Shown here piece by piece: positions 1 to 8,232 of a DNA stretch of 64,000 nt (position 1 is its first letter; every line of letters starts with the position of its first letter). The translations under genes were made by a program, and so were the position numbers. Origin of the DNA: an uncultured Myxococcales bacterium. Lineage in GTDB: Bacteria > Myxococcota_A > Polyangia > Polyangiales > Polyangiaceae. The stretch covers positions 1 to 64,000 of the forward strand of contig CALFNG010000150.1 of assembly GCA_937902985.1 (NCBI GenBank), written 5' to 3'. Below the pieces are notes generated by a model. That model had not been told where the DNA came from, ran no database searches, and was given only the letters and a program-made list of their open reading frames with translations.

Positions 1-42
1 CCGAGATCTACACTCTTTCCCTACACGACGCTCTTCCGATCT
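1..42. other. Illumina P5/TruSeq adapter remnant (not genomic)
   Basis: The first 42 bases match the 3' part of the Illumina universal (P5) adapter, including ACACTCTTTCCCTACACGAC and ending in GCTCTTCCGATCT. This is library sequence left at the contig end. Genomic sequence starts at about base 43, and any reading frame entering this stretch is artificial there. Confidence 0.97.
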
Positions 43-260
43 ATCTCCGTGCAGTACACGTTCGCGCCGTGGGCCAGGAGCTCGAGGGCGACGCTCTTTC
101 CGATGTTTCTTCCGGCGCCGGTGACGAGCGCGTTCCGGCCTTCCATCAGCTTGTCGACGACAATCGGAGTCGGCGCTGGCGGGAGGAGCACCGGGGGCGG
201 GCGGAGGGCGGGGTTCATGAAAGCGCGTAGCGCCGCGCCGAGGCGTTTCTTGAGCGGCAT
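43..260 (-). CDS. SDR-family oxidoreductase, N-terminal part only (cut by contig end)
   Basis: This is the start of a short-chain dehydrogenase/reductase, an NAD(P)-dependent oxidoreductase of unknown substrate. About 72 genomic residues are visible. After a basic, Pro-rich lead-in comes the Rossmann dinucleotide-binding motif TGAGRNIG (about residues 47-54), preceded by the usual beta-strand NALV and followed by an alpha helix and the second strand ANVYCTE. The ATG at 260 has a purine-rich site (GAGGAAGG) directly upstream. The catalytic Ser/Tyr/Lys region lies beyond the contig end. The last residues toward base 1 are adapter translation and must be discarded. The gene is divergent from the serine hydrolase at 353. 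Confidence 0.8.
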
Positions 261-352
261 CCTTCCTCACCGATACCACACTAGCGGCGCGAGAGGGCTC
301 GCGCAGTGCCCTCAATACGTGCTACTCGAGCGAGAGAGACGGGACGAACGTA

Positions 353-1522
353 GTGGCACGCCTTCCACCCCGCGGCGCAGTTCGGGCGGGCACCTTCGAC
401 CTCGGGTATCTCCGCCGGTTTTACCTCTGGAGCCCGTCCGGAGCGAATGACTGGGCCCGATTCCCCGCGCGGGCGGTCGCCCGGGCCGACGTCCCATTTC
501 ACTACCCGGCGGACGCCGCCCGGGCGACCCTCTGTGCCCCGTCGCTACGCGAGGTGACCTATTCGCAGGGCAGACAGCCTCGAACCGTGATCCTTGACGA
601 CCTCCTGGCGCGAACCGACACGACCGCCTTCATCGTCGTCAAGAACGGCGCCCTCGTGCGCGAGACGTACCTCAACGGCCATCGCCGGGACGCGATGACG
701 CGCGCCTTCTCGGCGTCGAAGACCTTCGCCGCGGCGCTCGTGGGGGCGGCGCTGTCCGAGGGGCGCATCGAGAACATGGACGACCCCTTCGTCCGTTACG
801 TGCCCGAGCTCCGCGGGCGCGGCTACGAGGGCATCACCATTCGCCACCTGCTCCAGATGACGGCGGGGTTTCCGTTCACCTACGGTCGAATGCCGTGGGC
901 GGACAGCCCGCTCCTGTACTGGCACACGAACATCCGCCGGGTGATTCTCGCCGGGCCGCGCCTCGTATCCTCCCCGGGAGAGCGCTTCCAGTACACGAGC
1001 TACTCGAGCGCCCTGCTCGCCGTGGTCCTCGAGCGTGTCATCGGGACCACGATTGCGGCGTATTTCGAGCAGCAGGTGTGGAAGCCCATCGGCGCCGAGT
1101 ACGACGCGAGCTGGAGCCTGGATCACGACGGCGCGGGCCTCGAATACACGGCGTCGGGCTTCAACGCGCGCGCCATCGACATGGTCAAGCTGGGCACGCT
1201 CTACCTGAACGGCGGCCGCTGGGGCGACGAGCAGGTCTTGCCCGCGGACTGGGTCGCGGCCTCCGTGTCGCCGCTGCCGTCGCCTCTCCCGGGATACTCG
1301 GACGACCAGAGACGCTCGAACGTCTATTACAAGCTCGGGTGGTGGGGCCACGAGCTCGAAGGGGATCGGTTCGGCTACTTCGCCGAGGGGTATCTCGGTC
1401 AGGTGATCTACGTCTACCCGGACAGGCAACTGGTGATCGCGCGCTTCGGGAAGGAGCCCGGCGGCCCCGACCCGGTGGACTGGCCGATGGTCCTCCGCGC
1501 CATCGCCGAGAAGCTTCCGTGA
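353..1522 (+). CDS. Beta-lactamase-fold serine hydrolase (class C / 6-aminohexanoate-dimer hydrolase type)
   Basis: A 389-residue penicillin-binding-like hydrolase. The nucleophile motif SxxK is visible as SASK (about residue 121), in the context FSASKTFAAALVG. The second motif is degenerate, YTSYSS in place of YxN. The C-terminal part carries GYLGQVIYVYP.RQLVIAR, the usual replacement for KTG in this branch. Family members hydrolyse amide or ester bonds of small molecules; the substrate here is unknown. No signal peptide is seen from the GTG at 353, but the start is uncertain because no clear ribosome site precedes it and no ATG lies close by. It stands alone, about 100 bp before the phosphotriesterase gene. 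Confidence 0.8.
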   Translation: MARLPPRGAVRAGTFDLGYLRRFYLWSPSGANDWARFPARAVARADVPFHYPADAARATLCAPSLREVTYSQGRQPRTVILDDLLARTDTTAFIVVKNGALVRETYLNGHRRDAMTRAFSASKTFAAALVGAALSEGRIENMDDPFVRYVPELRGRGYEGITIRHLLQMTAGFPFTYGRMPWADSPLLYWHTNIRRVILAGPRLVSSPGERFQYTSYSSALLAVVLERVIGTTIAAYFEQQVWKPIGAEYDASWSLDHDGAGLEYTASGFNARAIDMVKLGTLYLNGGRWGDEQVLPADWVAASVSPLPSPLPGYSDDQRRSNVYYKLGWWGHELEGDRFGYFAEGYLGQVIYVYPDRQLVIARFGKEPGGPDPVDWPMVLRAIAEKLP

Positions 1523-1629
1523 ACCCCCGCTAAGTCACCGTTCTACTGAATCGGCGAGCCAGTTCATTCGCTTGGCGGGGACCCGGCGCTTCCTCGGTTG
1601 GAGGAAACGTTGTACCGTCCCTGCCGTCG

Positions 1630-2661
1630 ATGGACTGGGTGCACACCGTCACGGGGCCGGTTCGGCCCGAGGACCTCGGCATGACGCTGGTCCACGAGCA
1701 CCTGCTCCTGGGCTTTCCCGGCTGGTTCATGGATGCCCTCGCTCCTAAGTTCCGCCGCGCCGACGCTCTGTCGCGAGGCGTGGATCGCCTGCAGGAGCTG
1801 ATGGGGCTGGGGGTGGCGACCTTCCTCGACCCGTGTCCGATGGACCTGGGGCGCGACGTCGAGTTCATGGCCGAGGTCTCCCAGCGCTCGGGGATGCGCA
1901 TCGTCTGCACGACCGGGGCGTTCAAGGAAGACGAGGGCATCTCCTACACCTTCGGCGCGCTACCCGTGCAGGACATCGAGGCCATTTATCTCAAGGAGCT
2001 CACCGAGGGCATCGGCGACACGGGGATCCGCGCCGGGCTCGTGAAGGTCGCGACGGGCGTGCCGAAGATCAGCGCCTACGAGCAGAAGCTCCTCATCGCG
2101 GCGGGCCGCGCGGCCGCAAAGGTTGGCTGCCCGGTCATTACGCACACGGACCAGGCGCGCCTGGGGATCGAGCAGATCGCCGCCCTCACGAAAGAAGGCG
2201 TTCCTGCGCATCGCGTGCTCGTCGGGCACTCGGACGGCCGCGACGATCACACCTACCACCGCTCGCTGGCGGACCGAGGAGCGTACGTCGGGTTCGACCG
2301 CTTCGGCATCGAGTCCTTCATCAGCGACGACAAGCGCATCGATTCCGTCTGCAAGATGATTCGGGCGGGCTATGCGCGATCCATTTGCCTGTCGCACGAC
2401 TCGACATGCGCGGCCTGGCTCGGCCGGCCCGTGTTCAACGGCCGCCACGTCGCGACCCCGGAGGCGATCGCCGCCTCGATGCCCACCTGGGACGCGACCC
2501 ACCTCTTCAAGCGCATCGTGCCTCGCCTCAAGGAACGGGGCGTGACGGACGAGGACGTACGCACGATCTTCATCGAAAACCCACGTCGCTACTTCCGAGG
2601 AGAAGAGCCTCCGCGCGAGGGCGCCGCCGGACCGCGGTCGTGGTGGCCCCGACGAGGCTGA
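1630..2661 (+). CDS. Phosphotriesterase-family metal-dependent hydrolase
   Basis: A 343-residue amidohydrolase-superfamily protein of the phosphotriesterase/lactonase branch. All binuclear-metal ligands are in place: H22 and H24 (VHEH), the carboxylated-lysine candidate K139 (LVKVAT), H172 (ITHTD), H200 (VGHSD) and D257 (LSHDS). Members hydrolyse organophosphate esters or, more often, lactones; which one cannot be told from sequence. There is no signal peptide, so it is probably cytoplasmic. The C-terminal 20 residues are Arg/Pro-rich and beyond the usual fold. The TGA stop overlaps the ATG of the next gene (TGATG), which suggests translational coupling to a secreted lipoprotein. Confidence 0.9.
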   Translation: MDWVHTVTGPVRPEDLGMTLVHEHLLLGFPGWFMDALAPKFRRADALSRGVDRLQELMGLGVATFLDPCPMDLGRDVEFMAEVSQRSGMRIVCTTGAFKEDEGISYTFGALPVQDIEAIYLKELTEGIGDTGIRAGLVKVATGVPKISAYEQKLLIAAGRAAAKVGCPVITHTDQARLGIEQIAALTKEGVPAHRVLVGHSDGRDDHTYHRSLADRGAYVGFDRFGIESFISDDKRIDSVCKMIRAGYARSICLSHDSTCAAWLGRPVFNGRHVATPEAIAASMPTWDATHLFKRIVPRLKERGVTDEDVRTIFIENPRRYFRGEEPPREGAAGPRSWWPRRG

Positions 2662-4229
2662 TGGGGGCGATGCCTTCGCGAAGATCGATCTCGTTGGTAT
2701 CGCGGGGTCTCGTTCTCGGAGTGCTCTTCACCGCCGCGTGCGCCTCGTGCGGCCGCAATTCAGCAGACGGCGTGGGGAACGCTCTCGGGAACGCATTGGA
2801 AACGCAGCCCGCCTCACGCTCGCCCAGCGACGCCGGCCCCGGCGGCGGCTCCGTCGTCCCCGGCGCGAGCGGCTGCCAGGCGCTCGTCGTGCAGGCGGGC
2901 GCAAAGGTCGACGGGACGAGCGCCGATACCTTCGCTTGGTACGACGACCAATGCCTCTCGCGGACGGCGTCCCTCCTCCGTAACGACGCGGCCGACGCGT
3001 TCCAGGAGTGCGGCGGCTACTTGCGGGTGATCTCGTATCAGGCGGCGGGGAAGACTCGAACCCTCCGGGGGACTGGCGTCGACGGCTGGCAAGGCTTCGG
3101 TTACATCGTCAGTCACTTTCCGGGCGACGCCGTCTGGACCCGGACCGTCACCGGCGGCTACCGCACGGTCCTCGCCGGGCGGCACCATGCGATCCACGAA
3201 TTCAAGTGGGATATCTCTCCCGGCGGGCTCGTTCACGTCACCGTGCACTGGATGTTCTCCACCGGGCGCTCCCATCCGCTCTTCGCGATCACGCTCGACG
3301 CGTCGGCCACGAGGGACGGCACCCTTCAAGCCGATGCGCGCGCTCCGTATGGGGAACTCGCGTGGGACAATGGAGCGCTGGGGGACGTCTCGGGCGATGG
3401 TTGGGGCGACACGCACAAGTTCACGACGACCGGCAACGGACCCGTGACCCCGACCTCGTCCTGGGACTATACGAAGACGAATACGATCCCCTATGCCTAC
3501 GAATGGTCGGCGTCGACAGACTCCGAGATGGGGCTCGTCTCCACGCTTTCGTGGGCGTCGCGCATCGCCGGCGGGGACTACCGCGCTGGCCGCTTGACGC
3601 GCAAATGGGGAAAGACGGGGACCAACCTGCTGACGGACATCCCCAACTGGGAATGGCCTTTCCAGCTCAACCAATACGAGCTTCCCTTCGTTACGACGTC
3701 GCACCGGATTGGCTGGGGAGCAACGTACGGAGCCGTCGGCTCGTCGTCGTACAAGGCGTTTGGCCAGACGCTGGGCGGCTATCCGTACCAGAGCTACACC
3801 GTGTACGTGGTGCTCGGCACGCACGCGCCGTCCGCCGTTGCCGCGCAGGTCGCCGCGGTCGAAGCGACGCAAGGCGTTTCCATCGCCGCGACGCGCGGGG
3901 ACGTCGCCATCGATGGTCCGGGCGGGCCAGCACGAACGGACCAGGTGCGCTTTCCGCAGACCGGCTTCGACCCCGTGTACGCGGCGTGGACCGTGGACGC
4001 GGCTTCGAACGCGGCCACGGTGACCCTCCACGCCGGAGCCGCGACGATCGCCAACCCGATGTTCGAGATCCGTCGCTACACGGGCGGGGCGCCGGCGACC
4101 GTGAGCTACGCCGGCCGCGCTCTCGTGGCCGACGCGGACTACTTCGCGACCGTCGATCCGGCCGGACATCGGCTGTGGATCACGCTGAACCAAGCCGTGA
4201 GCGGGAGCGGAACGCTGATCATCAACTGA
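2661..4229 (+). CDS. Secreted lipoprotein of unknown function
   Basis: About 522 residues. The N-terminus is a lipoprotein signal (basic SRRS, hydrophobic LVLGVLF, lipobox TAAC) followed by a short Ser/Pro/Gly linker. The mature part has an N-terminal region rich in Trp/Gly/Thr beta-type motifs (WDISPGG.VHVTVHW, GDVSGDGWGDTHK). It ends in a beta-sandwich-like C-terminal domain of about 170 residues (VTLHAGAATIANPMFEIRRYTG). I do not recognise a family; a glycan-active or glycan-binding surface protein is a guess from composition. The start at 2661 overlaps the upstream stop; ATG 2670 is the alternative. Confidence 0.75.
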   Translation: MGAMPSRRSISLVSRGLVLGVLFTAACASCGRNSADGVGNALGNALETQPASRSPSDAGPGGGSVVPGASGCQALVVQAGAKVDGTSADTFAWYDDQCLSRTASLLRNDAADAFQECGGYLRVISYQAAGKTRTLRGTGVDGWQGFGYIVSHFPGDAVWTRTVTGGYRTVLAGRHHAIHEFKWDISPGGLVHVTVHWMFSTGRSHPLFAITLDASATRDGTLQADARAPYGELAWDNGALGDVSGDGWGDTHKFTTTGNGPVTPTSSWDYTKTNTIPYAYEWSASTDSEMGLVSTLSWASRIAGGDYRAGRLTRKWGKTGTNLLTDIPNWEWPFQLNQYELPFVTTSHRIGWGATYGAVGSSSYKAFGQTLGGYPYQSYTVYVVLGTHAPSAVAAQVAAVEATQGVSIAATRGDVAIDGPGGPARTDQVRFPQTGFDPVYAAWTVDAASNAATVTLHAGAATIANPMFEIRRYTGGAPATVSYAGRALVADADYFATVDPAGHRLWITLNQAVSGSGTLIIN

Positions 4230-4364
4230 GGAGGCCAACGCGAAAGAGCAAACGTCGAGATCGCGTAGAGCGCGCTTGGCATCTATCGGTGGCAGAAGCG
4301 CGCGAACTTCGGGCCCGAGTACCGGACGCGGCAAGAATCGGCTCGAGCCGCTCGAGTTCGCAAA

Positions 4365-4387
4365 CCCACCTTCGAATAAGAGGTGGG
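4365..4387. other. Intergenic hairpin
   Basis: CCCACCT and AGGTGGG form a 7-bp perfect stem with a 9-nt loop in the 247-bp gap after the lipoprotein stop at 4229. No T-run follows, so it is only a possible terminator. Nothing else is recognised in the gap. Confidence 0.3.
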
Positions 4388-4476
4388 CAGCGGTATGCAC
4401 CCAATGCACTACGTACTTGGGCGCGAGCATGATAGCCAGAGACATGCCCCGAGAACCGAACGAGAACGAGACGCCG

Positions 4477-5607
4477 ATGGCCAATCCCATCGGGATGGTC
4501 AGCCGTGGTCTCGCAAGCACGGCCGGGTTGGTCCTTGCCTCGATCCTGGCCGCGTGTTCGTCCGGTGCCATCGGCGCGGGAGCTCCAGCCACGAATGACG
4601 CGATCGACGGAGCGGCGGGCTCGCTCGACCCGAACTCCCCCGACTCGAGCATCGCGGCCGACTCGACCGGCCGGACGCGCCCTCTCGACGCGGGCGTCGC
4701 CCAGGCCGCAGACGCCGGGGGGGTGACCGCCGATTCGGCGGCCAAGATAGGGCCGTATACGGTGCAAACCTACACGTTGGCGCAGTCGCTGATCCCGAGC
4801 GGGAGTACCTTCTGTTGCGACACCCAGACCGCTCCGATATCCCCGCAAGGTTCGACGCCGCGCGCCGTGCCCGAGATATTTTATCCCGCCAATGGCCCCG
4901 GGAACTACCCCGGTATCGTGTTCATTCCGGGTAACGACTCCGACTTCGCTTCCGATCCGTGGACGGGCACCGGTATGAACGGCGCGACGTCCGTCCTGTC
5001 CAACATCCCTGACTGGGGGCGTTTTTTGGCCTCGCACGGGTTCGTGGTCATGATGACCGATCCCGTGACTTACGGGGCCTCGGCGATGCAGCGTTCGACG
5101 GCCTTGCTGCAGGCCATCAGCGTCCTGGCTTCGGAAAACACACGGTCGGGAAGCCCGCTCTCTGGAATGCTCAACAGTACGAATCTGGCCGTCATGGGTC
5201 ATTCCTACGGCGCAGCCGGCGCGTTGCATGCCGCCGGCGGCACCGACGCACGAATCAAGGCCGCGCTGGGGCTCAGTCCTGTCGGCAGTTCCCCCTATTT
5301 CACGAGCGATCAGGTGCCTTCGGGCATCATCTGCGCCCAAAACGATCCCTATATGAGCGACTCGGGGTACCAGTCGGAATATGCGAGTATCCCGGCGGCG
5401 CACAAATTCATCGCTCAGTTCTTGTTCAACAAGCAGCTCGACAGCGGGCATTCCATCGGCCTGAACCCTCTTGGCTCTCACACGACAGACCCTTACGTCG
5501 CGCGGTATGGACTCTCGTTTTTCGAGGTGTATCTGATGGGCGACCAGCGCTACGAGCCGTTCCTGGTCACGAATTCGCTCATGGATTCGTTTCGCTACAG
5601 CCCCTGA
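4477..5607 (+). CDS. Lipid-anchored alpha/beta hydrolase (dienelactone hydrolase / polyester-hydrolase type)
   Basis: About 376 residues. The lipoprotein signal ends in lipobox LAAC (about residue 27), then an Asp/Ala/Ser linker of about 70 residues and an alpha/beta-hydrolase domain. The nucleophile elbow is GHSYGA. The sheet strand before it (PGIVFIPGND) supplies the oxyanion region, CAQNDPYM carries the candidate acid Asp, and SGHSIG the candidate His. Order and spacing of IPG, GHSxG, xxxND and H resemble the cutinase/PETase-like branch of bacterial lipases, but the lid and disulfide residues were not checked, so the substrate is open. I chose ATG 4477 because it places the signal correctly. 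In-frame ATGs at 4432, 4444 and 4495 also exist. Confidence 0.78.
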   Translation: MANPIGMVSRGLASTAGLVLASILAACSSGAIGAGAPATNDAIDGAAGSLDPNSPDSSIAADSTGRTRPLDAGVAQAADAGGVTADSAAKIGPYTVQTYTLAQSLIPSGSTFCCDTQTAPISPQGSTPRAVPEIFYPANGPGNYPGIVFIPGNDSDFASDPWTGTGMNGATSVLSNIPDWGRFLASHGFVVMMTDPVTYGASAMQRSTALLQAISVLASENTRSGSPLSGMLNSTNLAVMGHSYGAAGALHAAGGTDARIKAALGLSPVGSSPYFTSDQVPSGIICAQNDPYMSDSGYQSEYASIPAAHKFIAQFLFNKQLDSGHSIGLNPLGSHTTDPYVARYGLSFFEVYLMGDQRYEPFLVTNSLMDSFRYSP

Positions 5608-5819
5608 GCGCCTTGCCATCCACGCCTCGCCGGGAGGCGGGACGCAGGAGGTGCTGGGGAAATCCGATCCGCTGATCAGGGACGCGCTGCAGACTATTCT
5701 CGAACGCGGCGACTTCATCCGGTCGCTCCCGGACGAGAGTCCCGGCGGGGCGCCGGCTGGCGACGCGCCAGCCCCGATCGAGACCGATCCGGCCATCGTC
5801 GCCGAGCTGATCGGGCGCA

Positions 5820-5904
5820 GCCAGGCCTCCATCGCGACGCGGCCCTTGGCGGGGGGCCCACCCGCCGCCCACCCTCGGGTCTGCCGACATCCGTCGCTCC
5901 GTAG
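5820..5904 (+). pseudogene. C-terminal scrap of a LamG lipoprotein gene (upstream of sigma copy A)
   Basis: Reading from 5821 gives a peptide with DAALGGG.PTR followed by PSGLPTSVAP and a stop at 5902. This matches the end of the intact LamG lipoprotein at 30904-31692 (DATLGGGDPTR ... PSGLPTSVAP, stop). The rest of the gene is missing or unreadable. The 212 bases from 5608 to 5819 hold an open frame without recognisable family. The scrap shows that the sigma cassette at 6126 once sat behind a LamG gene, as copy B still does. Confidence 0.7.
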
Positions 5905-6125
5905 TCGACACCCGGCCGTGAACAACTTGATCACTCTACGACGCTTCCAGCGCCGCGGATCGCGGCGTCGCGCAAATCAAGTGCGCGACTACTTTCGCTC
6001 CGCGTTCTACGCCACGCCCCCCGGAAGGTCCCCGTTGCGTCTCTTATCGAACGAGAGAGAAGGGCCGGGAGGAACGCCCCCCTTTCCTGTGATGCCCAGT
6101 AGGTGACCTCGCGGGCGGCATTACG

Positions 6126-6776
6126 ATGCAGGCGGCACTGACTCCCATGCGCAGCGCTCCGCTTGACGTCGAGCATGGCCCGACGCACGCCGCGGAGGCC
6201 ATCGCGCCGAGCGCCCATTCCGGCCCGCGCCTCAAGCCCGAGGCCCAGCAGTTCGAGGAGATCTATCGCGCGTCGTTCGGCCACGTTTGCCGGTGGGTCC
6301 GGGCCCTCGGTGGCCCGGGGGCCGAGCGGGATGACCTCGTGCAGGACGTGTTTCTCATCGTCCACCGTAGGCTGCCCGATTTCGACGGGAAGAACCTTCA
6401 CGGGTGGCTCTATCAGATCACGCGCCATCGCGTGCGCGATTTCCGGCGGCTTCGGTGGTTCCGGCTCTTCTTGCACAGCAGCCGGGTCGACGACTCGCTC
6501 GCGGGGTCCTTCGCGGGCGCGCGGAACCCCGAGGGCGCTCTGGAAGAGAAACAGCGAGCTGCGATCCTCGAGCGACTCCTGTCGAATCTTCCGGAGGCGC
6601 AGCGCGCCGCGTTGGTTCTGTTCGAGATCGGCGGCTACAGCGGGGAGGAGATCGCCCGCCTCCAGGGGGTTGCCTTGAATACCGTGTGGGCCCGCATCCA
6701 CAAGGCTCGTGCGAAGCTCACGGCGGGCATCGCGCGGCTCCAAGGGCAGAGCACCGCAGGGGGCGGTGGACTGTGA
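6126..6776 (+). CDS. ECF-type RNA polymerase sigma factor, copy A
   Basis: 216 residues. Sigma region 2 covers about residues 42-110 (EEIYRASFGHVCRWVRAL, DDLVQDVFLIVHRRLPDFD, WLYQITRHRVRDF). Region 4 covers about 150-205 (LLSNLPEAQRAALVLFEIGGYSGEEIARLQGVALNTVWARIHKARAKL). There is a longer-than-usual N-terminal extension. The protein is nearly the same as the sigma factor at 31761. The stop overlaps the GTG of the membrane-protein gene at 6773 (GTGA), indicating coupling to a probable regulator. ATG 6126 was taken as start; ATG 6147 corresponds to a start shared with copy B. Confidence 0.92.
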   Translation: MQAALTPMRSAPLDVEHGPTHAAEAIAPSAHSGPRLKPEAQQFEEIYRASFGHVCRWVRALGGPGAERDDLVQDVFLIVHRRLPDFDGKNLHGWLYQITRHRVRDFRRLRWFRLFLHSSRVDDSLAGSFAGARNPEGALEEKQRAAILERLLSNLPEAQRAALVLFEIGGYSGEEIARLQGVALNTVWARIHKARAKLTAGIARLQGQSTAGGGGL

Positions 6777-7459
6777 AGCGGCTCGTCGACGAGGTCCACA
6801 ATCCCCGCTCTCCGGAGCATTTCTTGGCGGCGGCCATCCGAGCGACGCCGCGGGCTGACCCGCAGCCGTTCGAAATGCAACGCGTCCTCGCGCGCGTCGG
6901 AGGCACGATGCCATCCCGGGCGGTTTTGACCTTGCGATTTTTGGTAGGAACGTCTGCCGTTCTTCTGGCCGTATCGGCGGCCGCGGCCGTTTCGATCCGC
7001 GTCTATCGCACGCGCGCTTCGAGCCGTGCAATGGGAGCTCCTGCGATGGGAGCTCCTCCCCCGACGGCTGTGCCGATGCTCGCCGCGCCGATGCTTTTCG
7101 TCGCCGCCGCCGCGGCAGCGCCTCCCGAGCCGCCGGCATCGGCGAGTGTGGTGCTTCCCAGTACGAGGGTCACGACCCCGCCGAGAGGAGGCGAAGATCC
7201 TACCCCGGTGCTGCAGGCCATCCGGGCCCTGCGCGGAGGTGGAGATGCCGATCGTGCCAGTGCCCTGCTCTCCCAGTATCTAAGGGCCCATCCGCGCGGG
7301 GTCCTCTTCGAGGACGCCCTAGTGCTCTCGATCGAAGCAGCCAATGCGCGGTACGATTCCCGCTCCGCGGCGGTTCTGGGTCGTCGTTATCTCGAGCAGT
7401 TCCCCGCCGGCCGATACCGCGCGTTCGCTCTGCAAGCCACCCAATCTCCGGCGCGGTGA
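6773..7459 (+). CDS. Probable sigma-factor partner, single-pass membrane protein, copy A
   Basis: 228 residues from a GTG that overlaps the sigma stop. The cytoplasmic N-terminal part is about 45 residues (VKRLVDEVH..RSPEHFLAAAIRATP). One membrane segment follows at about 48-70 (LRFLVGTSAVLLAVSAAAAVSI), then an Ala/Pro/Met linker. The C-terminal domain of about 80 residues is helical and TPR-like (VLQAIRALRGGGDADRASALLSQYLRAHP ... DSRSAAVLGRRYLEQFPAGRYRAFALQATQSPAR). By position and topology it is a candidate anti-sigma factor, though no standard anti-sigma zinc motif (HxxxCxxC) is present. Unlike copy B, the downstream outer-membrane-protein gene is missing. Confidence 0.75.
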   Translation: MKRLVDEVHNPRSPEHFLAAAIRATPRADPQPFEMQRVLARVGGTMPSRAVLTLRFLVGTSAVLLAVSAAAAVSIRVYRTRASSRAMGAPAMGAPPPTAVPMLAAPMLFVAAAAAAPPEPPASASVVLPSTRVTTPPRGGEDPTPVLQAIRALRGGGDADRASALLSQYLRAHPRGVLFEDALVLSIEAANARYDSRSAAVLGRRYLEQFPAGRYRAFALQATQSPAR

Positions 7460-7462
7460 CGT

Positions 7463-8165
7463 CACTCCGGACGTCGCCAAGAGGGACGGGCCATTCAGGA
7501 ACACGCCGCTCGCGGCGGTCGCCGCCTTACCAATGTTCACGCTCGCTTGCACAGCATTCGTCGTATCCTTGTTGTCCAGGACGACGTTTGTAGAGCCGTC
7601 GGGGAGAGAGATGGCATAGGCCGTGAAATTCAGGTTCGATGCGTCGGCCATCGTTGCCAGTACATTTCCCGTTCCCGCGCTGGCCACGAGGAGCATGCCG
7701 TAGAAGATGGGCGCGGCGCCGGTGACCACTCCGTTCACCTCGTCGATCGGGGTGTACATAAAGGGCGAGGCTCCGTCCTGCCCGGCGCCTCCGCCGTGAA
7801 AGTTGACTCCACCAGACCCGTTCTCCGCGTTGTCGAAGAGAAAGTCGATCGCCCATAGCGCGGAACCGAAAGCATTACGCACCCCGGGTGCCCCATGGGC
7901 GAAGAACGAGTTCGCCTCGGCGAGGCGGAACCCATACTACCTTCGCTTGCACAACCGTGACGGTCCCCGAAACGGAGGGGCCCGACCACGCGGGAGGCCC
8001 GCTCTTGCTGACGCTTGCCCACAGCCCCGCATCGCTCGGGCTGCTCGGGCTGGAGGAGTCGGACTCCGCCCCGAAGCCGCCAGCTTCGCCGGGGTTCGTC
8101 GCGCCATCGGGAAGACCCGCTTCGCCACCCGGAGCATCGTTCCCAGGTAAGGCGACTGCGGGCAC
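7463..8165 (-). pseudogene. GH79-type glycoside hydrolase, internally deleted remnant
   Basis: Two pieces remain. The 5' piece (8165 to about 7930) is a lipoprotein-type Gly/Ala/Asp/Ser linker ending in SGTVTVVQAK. The 3' piece, in another frame after an in-frame TAG near 7930, is the GH79 C-terminal part. It holds RLAEANSFFAHGAPGVRNAF, SALWAIDFLFDNAENG and GVNFHGGG, then FYGMLLVASAGTG and the beta-sandwich DGSTNVVLDNKD. The (beta/alpha)8 barrel before the AEANS nucleophile region is gone. The reading frame then runs into the antisense of the sigma-partner gene at 7459, so the true 3' end is lost too. Family: beta-glucuronidase/heparanase-like. Confidence 0.75.
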
Positions 8166-8232
8166 GGACCCGTCCGACGACTCTCTGACGGTCGTACAGG
8201 GCGGGCCCCGGGCCTCACTTTCCGAGCGGGAG

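Noticed and set aside
2814..4745. Long minus-strand open frame (643 codons)
   Set aside because: Antisense to two genes with clear signal peptides; no recognisable domain.
5651..6106. Open frame between the alpha/beta hydrolase and sigma copy A
   Set aside because: No family or start context, and it overlaps the LamG scrap in another frame.
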